Made by a program: the position numbers and the translations under genes. Of a DNA stretch of 64,000 bases, positions 48,691-58,000 are shown piece by piece. Numbering within the stretch: position 1 is the stretch's first letter; every line of letters starts with the position of its first letter. Below the pieces are notes generated by a model that saw only the letters and a program-made list of their open reading frames with translations, was not told the DNA's origin and ran no database searches. Source of the DNA: Protonemura montana (lineage: Eukaryota > Arthropoda > Insecta > Plecoptera > Nemouridae); assembly GCA_947568835.1 (NCBI GenBank), contig OX387604.1:1-64000 (forward strand), in the 5' to 3' direction.

Positions 48691-50331
48691 TGCACGTGCA
48701 AGTGGGGTTTATGCTGCAGGATTTCTTGGACTTGACTGAAATTTTGCAACATTTCCATGGCTGTTTGACCCTGGAAATATACAGGTAAGACGAACTTTCT
48801 GCCCAGGCTCTGACACCAGCCACTGTCTTCGGGACCTATCACCACAAATAATAAAAATAATAATAAGAAGAAGAGAAATAGAGACGACATTTAAATTCTA
48901 GTTCAAAAACGTCTTGAATTGCTTTGAATATTACTTTGGCAAACTTAAGCCACATTTTTGGAAATTGCACGTGCGAGTTTACCTAAGTGCTACATTGCCA
49001 TGCAGCTCGTCGAAGGTGCTGATGAAATGCCCCTTCGCTCGGGAGTATATTGGCAATTGAGATAGGTCGCGACACTGCTATCTTAAAACGCAGCGCATTT
49101 AGCGAGTAATGATACTGTCGGAATTTCTTGTTTGTATCGTACAATTTAACCACCAAACTTCGAGCGGTGCTCACCTTTCCCAAAATGTCTGAAAAATTGG
49201 CCAAAAGTGACAACTCGTCTCGGGTCATTTTATTCAGTTGACGCCAGATCCTTTATTTACCGATTCCGAAAAACGTTTAAAACAGTGTCACAGCCGGACA
49301 GTGCATGGGGCTGCAGGTAAAGCGATGCTTATTGGGAGCCCAATTTTCAATGCAATTTCGTGTACAGGAATGAACCGATGTGCATCGGTGCTTTTCCCGA
49401 CTGATCCCGTTTTTGCTGATATAACAGCTCAATAGAAAGAAAATCTGAGCACATGATGCCTGGGAGGTTTCCTGTGCAATAGTGGAATGAGATGGTTTGG
49501 TCCTTGCTGTTGCTAATTAATTTATTGTGTATTAAATACTTGTAGGTGACACGAACTTGCCACTTAAGTGTCTACACCCTCAGCAATGAGGTATTCCCTG
49601 TATTTTTCGCAAACGTTGGGAATTGGTATAATTTTCCATCTCCTCATTTTATCCGAAATAAACGCTTGTGTGTTGACAGCAGCGCGATCGTATTGTGAGA
49701 CGGTTTGGACATTTTTACATGCCTCTATGCTGTTAGCACTCAGATATTTCGACAAACAATCTGCATGGTAGCTGGCGTTTACCTCAAAGAGGGAACCGAA
49801 TGTCATTCGATTTAAAATTACCCCGTCATTTCTCTCTTTGGTTGCTTTCAATACATTTTCCCTAAGAGACTCCGGATTCATGTCAACGAGAGAAACTTTA
49901 CGTCCTGTCTTGTTTGGTATATGCTCCAGTCAAACTCTGGCATTGTTGAACGCGATACCCGTTTGTTTGGGGGTGGTGTTTCACCTCTGTTTAAGTTAGG
50001 GGACCCGAGCCCACGTTTTTTGCCATGTCAATATTTTTTTTGTTGGTGACGCTCTCTGCAACTTTCTTGCCTTGATGTTTGTAAGGAAAAATTTGATACC
50101 CTTTCTTGCTTGCTTGATTTATTTTTCTTGCAATATCATTGTCTTTTGCTTATTAGACCCTTTTCTGTTATATTAGGAACATTCTCGCTGGTTAGGAACG
50201 CTAACTGAAAAAAATTTCCAATACCTGTGGTGGAAATTATTTTTCTAGATTCTGTTCTGCAAGTGGAGGGTTCGCAGCTATCTCCTGTTTTCTCTGCTAA
50301 GTGAAAATAGTGAATAAAATTAACTGTCATG
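48691..50331 (-). pseudogene. Decayed HALTGCDT-family gene, copy 2
   Basis: Counterpart of 36600-38240: HALSGCD at 49307-49287 and the YHADCL part within 49881-49564. It lies between the two TIRs, so it is the likely former transposon-encoded protein. It runs opposite to the LINE fragment, whose insertion near 48690 probably removed the C-terminal part. Confidence 0.7.
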
Positions 50332-50621
50332 ATAACATGGATCTAGTATGAGGAAGCATGCATTACTACATACCCATACGTATTGCTAGTTATTCCGTTT
50401 TGTAGGCGATCTTTTCACTTGCACAAATAAACAAAATCATTGCTGAGTAACTAGAGAATTAGTGAGTTAACAAGTGAGTTTACGCGCATGTTATTTATCT
50501 TCATGCCATTTGCATTCTTAATATTTGGGAGAATTTTCAGAAATTATCAATAATGTTCGTCATCCTGCTTTGAAAGTGAGTAGGAAACTAACTGGCAAGC
50601 CAGCAAACTAACCCTGCAAGC

Positions 50622-50923
50622 CATCGAAACCCATGTCAAGTGGATATACCTCGACAAATCTGTTCGCAGTCTTCTTGAAAATCATTATCTCGGATTCTGT
50701 AGATCCTCAAACCTCTGCACGTGGTTAAAACAGAGCAAGGTATGGTTGATATTTTCGAATATATAACTTTTTTTTATGTAAAAATCAAGAAACAGACCAA
50801 ATTTACAGACAAAAAACAAAAAGCCTCCAATTTTAGGTAAATAATATGAAATCAAGTGCGGACCTAACGTAGTATCAATGAGCCTGCGCACTCAACGCTA
50901 GTATGCCATTCAAAGCACACTAC
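50622..50923. other. Transposon interior, no gene seen
   Basis: AT-rich sequence between the duplication junction and the right TIR, present once in the window. Confidence 0.4.
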
Positions 50924-51502
50924 GCATGCTATTTACCAGCCAGCCGCACGGCTTATCGGCGCTTGGCAGCGCGCCAAGAGTTACCTCTCGTAGGGCAAAG
51001 CAAAAATCTCAGTTGTTAACTTGACGTGTTCAATAAGTTAGATCTGCGATCTTGTAGACAATGAATTGAGCTCTCTTTACAAACTCGTTTTATAACATTT
51101 GGCCAATATTTGGTCCCGTGGCATTAAGTGAAAAGTGGTATATATTTTTTTTGCGTTTTTTTAGCTATTTTTTGGCTCATATCAAAGGTTAGTAAAAACT
51201 TTTTGATGTTTTTTAAAAACCGTATCGATATAACGTATTAATGCCTAGGCTTCTGCGGAAAATAGACGTTTCTATCTCCAAAAATGACTTACTTATTAAA
51301 CTTTTAAGAAATTTTCATTTTTTAAGAAATTTTGACTTTGGTAATTTTTTTGAATGTCTTCCGATGAAAATTTTTTGTCCGGGTTTATGAAATTAGTTGC
51401 GTCATGGTGTTAGGCACATAATATCAAAATTTCAGCTTTATATAACACCGAATATCCTAACTTCTCTATTTGAAGAGATAGCCGCTCGATATTCCTAGAC
51501 TA
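50924..51502 (-). repeat. Right terminal inverted repeat
   Basis: Inverted match to 47296-47861, with the tip at 51502. It is the only right-hand end in the window because duplication copy 1 ends before it. Confidence 0.9.
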
Positions 51503-51505
51503 CTA

Positions 51506-51850
51506 TGTAGATGCAAGTCTGCACAAGGTAAGCACTTGCGAGTTCCGAGGCACAACTTTACGAGCAGTGAAAATACATATTGCGTACATTCAGGCTGATG
51601 CCAGTGCCCGCTAGCTGGCTAGCTAGCTAGAGCGACCTTGCACTCTTTCATGAGGCAAGAGAGTCTGCACTGGTCTTAGCGCTGTAATCCTCGACTGGCA
51701 TTTTTTAAATTCCCTAATGAATGAGCTGAGATTTATAAACAGCGCGCGATTTCAGAATTTGTAGCAAGAATTATTTGCCTACCAAACTTCAATTCCACAT
51801 TATTATTTTGCTATCATTTTGCCAAGGAGCGGGAACAGTTGGACATGCAT
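51506..51850. mobile_element. Inner part of the TTAA-flanked element
   Basis: About 80% similar to 54534-54880: CACAAGGTAAG, CAGGCTGATGC, CTTTCATGAGGCAAGAGAGTC, GAATGAGCTGAGATTTATAA. In the 54-kb copy this sequence leads straight into exon 1 of the transposase gene. Here similarity fades after GGAGCGGGAACAGTT. Confidence 0.75.
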
Positions 51851-52929
51851 TTCATTCGGGTTCTCCAATAGTAGCGATTGACATTTACTTAGTGCATGCG
51901 CCTTGCCATAAACAACGGATTCAAAGATATAATTGTGCATTTTATCAACGCTGAACTTGTTCCAGTTCCCTTCTTCCGTTACTTCCTATAGCCCTCGAAG
52001 GGACAATAACGGCTGAAAATCTTATATGATGCGAATTTATCTCTATTATGAGTTGTGCTCCACACTCTGTGTACCTAATATACGCAAATTTTAGCGCGTA
52101 CATTTCTTTCGCATGAATAAAAGTTCTTGCGATTGCGTTGAGTGGTCAATAGAGAGATTGGATTTTACTGTATTGTAATGTGCGTAAGATTCTGGACATT
52201 TTCACCAGCGGCATCTCACGAGGTTTTTTTATTCCTCGGTCAAAATTGACTCTGAAGTTCGTTAAAAAAATCGATCATCAGTTATGAGTCGATGCAGTTA
52301 CGATAGTAATTACCAAAGATTTGAAATCAAAAAATCAATTGATTTTAAATGTATAATTTTTGTCTCCAAGAATTTTGTCGAGTATTTTATTGCCTAGCTT
52401 CAATCGCAGAGCAATGAAAACATGAGTCCTGCGATATGAAGGCTTAGCGAATAGCGATGACTCATTTGCAAGAATACGAGAAATCATTATTTTACAGCGC
52501 GCGAACGCACTTGGCGTTCCACATTTCTTGTGCTGGAAAATCGATTGAAATTGATTTGAAATCTGCATATTATCACGAACTCAATGATATCAAGAAAATA
52601 ATGAAACTCCCGATTTAGTAGGTTTTTTGTTGTTGTTGCATTGGTTGGGGAATTACTTGATAAATAATAATTCTTGGAGTGCGATAAGCCTGGTAGTGTT
52701 TACAACATGATATAATTTGCTCCCTGGCTAGACTGAATTCTAGCAGTGGAATGAGAGGTAAGGTGCACGTGGGCAGAAAAGTTCGACCTTTTCAATACTT
52801 CGCGACTGGATAAAACAAGGAGCATGCAAAATGAATATCCTATCGCTTCGAGATTAGTATGGCAACAGCCTGGAGTAGACCCTCGTCCTACACAAGGCAA
52901 CAGCGGAATGGGGATTGGCATGATACCCG
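51851..52929. other. Low-copy region, no gene recognised
   Basis: AT-rich with short open frames only. It is probably the right part of the TTAA-flanked element or old neutral sequence. Confidence 0.4.
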
Positions 52930-52975
52930 TTAAGTAACACAGCGCCGGGTCAGGTGTTGGATGGATCACCATCAT
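52930..52975 (+). repeat. Solitary 5S-rRNA-like unit
   Basis: GTTAAGTAACACAGCGCCGG, then GTCAGGTGTTGGATGG and ATCACCATCATAC: half a 5S-like unit. The LINE sequence begins directly after CATCATAC, so the LINE inserted into a 5S-like repeat. Confidence 0.85.
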
Positions 52976-52976
52976 A

Positions 52977-54106
52977 CGGTGGCCGGAGAAGCAACCCCAA
53001 ATGGATGACGCAGGAAGTAAAAGAAATGTCAACACGCGTGAAAAATGTGTATCAAAAAGTAGAAAACTTGAGATTCAACGAGACCGCATTCCAAGAATAT
53101 AAATTAATGAAAAAGAAGTACGTGCAGTTTTTGAAAAAGGGGAAAAGAAACACCTACGCCCATGAACTAACTACAGCGACAAACAAATCTAAAATAGCTT
53201 GGAGCTTAATAAAAAAGAACCAGAATAAAGAAATAGGTGATCGGCAGGAAGAAATCAACATTGTAGTGGATGGTATAACTGTTACGTCACAAATTGATGT
53301 TGCAAACACCTTCAACGAGTATTTTACCGCAGCCGTTGATAAGTTAATCGAGGGAAGGAGGAAGGAGGAAGGGTCGGTAACTTCTCACATAAAAAGAAGA
53401 ACAAGTGGATATAAAAAGGTAATTTTCCTTGCACCACTACTACCAAAGGAGTTCTATGAAATTATTGCGAAAGTGTCCAAAAAGAACTCCACTGGCCTAG
53501 ATGATGTCCCATGTAATATACTTAAAAATACTGGCACATTTATTATGGAGCCGTTGGTACATGTCATTAATGAATCTTTAGCTCAAGGACGTTTCCCCAA
53601 TGCACTAAAACTTAGTAAACTGATCCCGCTCTACAAGAAAGGGAATAAAATGGAAATTGGGAATTATAGACCAATAGCAATACTCTCAGTGTTCTCCAAA
53701 ATATTTGAGATAACATTCAGCACTAGAGTATTGTCCTTTCTAAATAAATTTGATCTGTTGAATGACTCACAACACGGCTTCCTTAAAAGTAAATCTACTC
53801 AAACCGCAATGACAACACTGTTTACTGACATCATCGAAGCACTAGACAGGAAGGAAAAAACGTTTGGGCTGTTTTATGACTATAGTATGGCCTTCAATTC
53901 CGTAAATCACGAAATACTACTTAATGTGATTGACACATTAGGTATAACAGGAATTGCAAACAACTGGGTGCGTGACTTTTTAAAATACAGGAAACAATAC
54001 GTCGTCATTAGGGGGGGATACGGCCCAGTCATTTCTGAGGAAAAAACTGTAAATGTTGGGGTGACTCAAGGGAGTTCACTGGCCCCGTTACTATTTATAC
54101 TGTTTG
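52977..54106 (+). pseudogene. LINE (CR1/Jockey-like) reverse transcriptase, truncated at both ends
   Basis: An uninterrupted frame of about 375 codons. It shows the linker before the RT domain (rich in Lys, with TTATNKSKIAWSLIKK), then LIPLYKKG, NYRPIAILS, the QHGFLKSKST region, motif A FYDYSMAFNSVNH, and motif B VTQGSSLAPLLF. Motif A keeps the first catalytic Asp but has N in place of the second Asp of the usual KAFD. The frame ends at TTAA (54107-54110), before motif C (the F/YADD box), where the next element starts. The endonuclease domain is missing at the 5' side. An inactive insertion, although free of stops. Confidence 0.92.
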
Positions 54107-54110
54107 TTAA

Positions 54111-54885
54111 GGCCCATCATTCCCGCGGGTAAAATCGTTAAAAATGGGTCTCAAACGGGTATATAGTGTTTGTATTATGTTAATGACAAGGAAAATTAAG
54201 TGCCGGAAAATTGGTGAGTTTTCCGGGCAAATTAAAAATCAAATCCTTTGTACAAGGCAGCACCGCAAAAATATGAGTTAAAGAGTCCGCGATTTTTTTC
54301 CGTAGTGCCTGAACTTGCTTTTCTAAGACAAACAATTTTGGTAGTCACAGCTAAAAAATTGATTGAGATATCAATTTTCAAAAACTCTTTTATTAATCTC
54401 AAAAAGTTCCTGGTTTTAAACAGATCATCAGTTGCACAAAAAGTGATCCATTGAACTAATGAAAAGAATGTCTTAAAGCCTTAAGTATGCAGATTTCAAA
54501 TATGTGTGTTTCATCGCGATCGGTCAAACGATGTAGGTTCTGTGTTGTACAAGGTAAGTGCTTGCGAGGCACTACTTTTTGGGCTCGTCGAACCTGGAAA
54601 CATTGCATATTGCATACATACAGGCTGATGCTAGTGCCCGCTAGCATCCGATGCCAGCTACTTCGAGCGCGACCTTGCACGCTTTCATGAGGCAAGAGAG
54701 TCTGCTAGTGGTCTTATCGCTGTAATCCTCGACTGGAATTTTTTAAATTCCCTATGAATGAGCTGAGATTTATAAACATAGCACGCGATTTCAGAATGTG
54801 TAACAAGTATGATATGCATACCAGACTTCAATTCCTCATTATTATTTTGCCATTATTTTGCGAAGGAGCGGGAGCAGTTAAACGT
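54111..54885 (+). mobile_element. 5' end of TTAA-flanked element upstream of the transposase gene
   Basis: Begins GGCCCATCATTCCCGCGGG after TTAA (54107-54110), and the TTAA falls inside the LINE RT frame. Positions 54111-54533 match 34784-35204, and 54534-54880 match 51506-51850. The join between the two parts is intact here. Exon 1 of the transposase/YqaJ gene starts about 160 bp further on. No matching inverted terminus (CCCGCGGG near GGGCC) is visible downstream of the gene within the window. Confidence 0.7.
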
Positions 54886-55044
54886 GTATGTGTTCAGTAT
54901 GTGCCAACTATTCGTTCATTGAACACTGTATCTTTGGTTGTACCTACTGTTGTCGGTTTCTCGTGAGTTGCGAAAGTGTTCGAGTAAGTTTGCAGCTGCA
55001 GGTAGTTGCAATTTGTGTCCAGTGCAAAGTGAAAAAAGTGATAA

Positions 55045-58000
55045 ATGTTTCCTAAGCGACCTCGTGCAAGGCTAAGCAGACCGCGGAAGCGTACGAAACG
55101 CGCCAGAACTCGCACTCGAATTTCAAGAGAGAAGGCCCTAAAAGTAAAACTCGCAAGAGAACGCGAAGCAAGTTCTTCGAGGGACCGAGAGTCAAACTCA
55201 GATCCAAGGGAGGGTTCATCATTGCCTCTGTAAGTACATACTAAGTATTCTATTGTATACTTAGTATACACACTAAGTGCTATTGAAAATGAACAGTGGA
55301 CAATAGCTATGAAAAAATAAGCACTTAATTGCTTCCGATGTTAGTGCACTAAAATTAATTGATCACAAAAGAGCAATTTCAAATTTAAACAACAAATTTC
55401 AGGAGTATTGGAAGTGGAACTCCTCGCTTGTCACCCGGCCCGATCTTTGATGTTGGAACTGATTCTCCGGACAGCATCACATTGCCAAGGTATGTAATTT
55501 TTATCATGTATCAAAGACAAGAGGCAATGCACGAATGCGCACTTATGCGAAAATAAATGAACTGTACTTTATGCTTCAGAAATTCTTGTACCTTGCGAAT
55601 AGGGTGAGAATCAAATTTTTATTTTGTAATAGGTGCTATCCTTGATTATGAAGGGGGACCAATTCATGTTATGAATACTTAGTCTATTGGAGTCATGAAG
55701 GGAAACTGCGTCACGATATCCGATACACCTGGTAGCTAAATTCAGTAATCCTTGATTTGATATGGACAGAAAAGATGTGTGCAGGAATAGTAATATATTA
55801 ACAAAGTTTTAAAAAGTCGCGCTGTTTCTACACTGTTTACAAAATAATAATTGATTAGAAATAAAAAAGCTTTTTTTAATCATTATTCATATCTAACTGC
55901 TTGGTGTTGGAGACTAGGTATGCAGGTAAAAGGTACGCTCTCTTGAAGTCAATGGCTACAGGCCAATTCACCAAACATTTCACACTGACGTGACCCCCTC
56001 TTGATTGACACCTATTTATGAAGATCTGCAGGCCGGCACTTAGTCAGCAGAACCCGCGATGTAGTACCAACAGTCAACTTTTCAAAGGGGTGGTGTGATC
56101 GCAGCATTCTTATACCCATCTGGACTTTCGGCCAACCTCAAGCTAGGAGCAAAGTTACGGGTACAAAAGTCAAATCGTCAGAAGTGACAAATCTCTAAAC
56201 ATTTCTTATAATTCAGGTACGCCGCGACGTCGCTGTCAAGTACCAGCAGTCAATTATCTGGTATCCATGAATTTGCCACTTCTCCTGACCCAACGATGTG
56301 AGTATAGTGAATTTTCTTTCTTCGACTGGTTTCCGAGATTTGTTACACATAATTGTATTTAATTGATTTAAAAACATGTTACATAACTGTATTCTATAAG
56401 TATCCCAAAATTGAAATTTTGCTCTTCTTCTTGAGTGATTGATTTGTGGTGTTAAACTAAGCGCTTAGCGACCACCGGCTTAACGTCCCTTCCGAAGGAT
56501 GGTACAACGCGAACAACAGGATTCCTCCACAAATCCATACTGTCGAGAGGTTGATAAGCAAGGCGAGTGAAGTTGCTGTACTAACTTTCATCCCTCCAAC
56601 CTCTCTCCCGAACAGAACTGGTCATGTGTATGATGGTCACCCATCCAATACCTGACCCAGCGCAGTGTTGCTTAACTTTCATCCCTCCAACCTCTCTCCC
56701 GAACAGAACTGGTTATGTGTATGATGGCCACCCATCCAATACCTGACCCAGCGCAGTGTTGCTTAACTTTGGTGATATTTTGAGAACCGGTCCACTTTTT
56801 TCCAATGTAGTGGTAATCCACAACCCACGGAAAGCGACTCGCCATCGTGCGACTTGGCAGAGCACTTCCCCGACGAGGAACTGCCAGAGTTGGAATGGGA
56901 GACCCAGCCTGCACGGGAAATAGTCTCCGGCCGGCGATTGGTCAACCTGTCCCATTTGCTGAGGCAAATGAAGTCGTTGGCAGGCCACGGGCTGAAGTGT
57001 ACGGCAGGTGGCTTCCAGCTTGTTGGTGAACGCCGCGATGGTATGATGTCCGCGCTCAATTACGAGTGTTTTTCTTGCGGTCAGAAAAAACCCGTAACCA
57101 CGGACACGAATTCGGATGACATCAATAACTCGTTGGTGTGGGGTGCCGTTTCAATTGGGATCGGTCACCATCAAACCCAAGAGATGTTGGCGGTGCTTGA
57201 GGTGCCAGTAATGACCAAAAAATTGTGGGATAAGCACGAGCAAAATGTCGAAGAGGTAAGTGATTTAACTTTTTCAAAATTGCATTCACTTTCCTGATTT
57301 CCTTGAAAAACTTTTTTTAACAATTAACTATTATAGTTAAGTTTTATAAACTATTTTTATGTTCACTCCCCATACAGACTTGGAAGCAACAGCTCCAAAA
57401 AGACATGCTGGCAAACGGCGCCCAGGAAAAGGCGATTGCTATTGAGAAAGGGCACGTGGAGGACGGCGTCCCTTATATCACGGTAATCGTGGATGGCGGG
57501 TGGGCCAAACGTTCCTACGGACACGCGTACAACGCTTCCTCCGGAGTGGTAAGTGATTGGTTATGTGACATGGTGATGGTCATTCCTCCAGAATATTGTG
57601 CAATCGAAGCTTTAAAATCACTCGTGTAATCGCAGTTGTCATAATCATTTAGGAATTGTATACATATTTCCTACGGGTTGGAATTTAAATAATTTATATT
57701 GCTCGCGGGGTGTGTGAAGAGTTGGTATCATTTCAGCTTTGTCCTTGCATTTTTAAGATCCATTGTTTAGCAGCTCTATGACTTCACCTGTCTAGATTCA
57801 TCGAGGTACCTAGTTCTGTCGAATACGGCATTTTCTTTGAAATCGGTAAAAGATAAACGAGAGGCACGACAAAATTCGTTGTAGGAAAATAGGTTTGATC
57901 CAAAAGGCTCTCTGTGTCAATATACTAGGAGAAAACATGTTAATTTGCTCCAAATTTGAGTGAGGAAACTGTCACTTTACTTTCCTATTGTATATGCACA

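Larger units (their letters stand above)
38531..50621. repeat. 12,091-bp direct tandem duplication, copy 2
   Basis: Head-to-tail copy of 26440-38530. Beyond 50621 the sequence continues into the right part of the long-TIR transposon, which copy 1 lacks. The ancestral arrangement is therefore the one seen at the right side of copy 2. Confidence 0.95.
47296..51502. mobile_element. Complete 4.2-kb long-TIR DNA transposon
   Basis: Both ends read TAGTCTAGGAATATCGA going inwards. The terminal inverted repeats are 47296-47861 and 50924-51502 (about 570 bp), with the inner edge at AAATAGCATGC. CTA lies on both sides (47293-47295 and 51503-51505). The related empty site near 54533 reads CGA at that point with no extra base, so a 3-bp target duplication fits. 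The interior carries a LINE fragment and a decayed minus-strand gene of the HALTGCDT family. I cannot assign a superfamily. Confidence 0.85.
46875..52929. mobile_element. Candidate TTAA-flanked DNA transposon, holding a nested element
   Basis: The left terminus GGCCCGTCATTCCCGCGGG abuts TTAA (46871-46874) inside a 5S-like unit. Sequence at 46875-47292 and 51506-51850 is contiguous in the related copy at 54111-54870, so the intervening 4.2 kb is a later insertion. A 5S-like unit resumes at TTAA 52930-52933 (GTTAAGTAACACAGCG), which could be the right target copy. Without the insert the element would be about 1.85 kb and non-coding. The right boundary is uncertain: the bases before 52930 could also be a very diverged 5S-like unit. 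Confidence 0.5.

Noticed and set aside
55045-55233. Arg-rich short frame as a separate small basic protein
   Set aside because: It ends at a good splice donor (CT|GTAAGT), and the frame continues through three further exons into the transposase, so it is exon 1.
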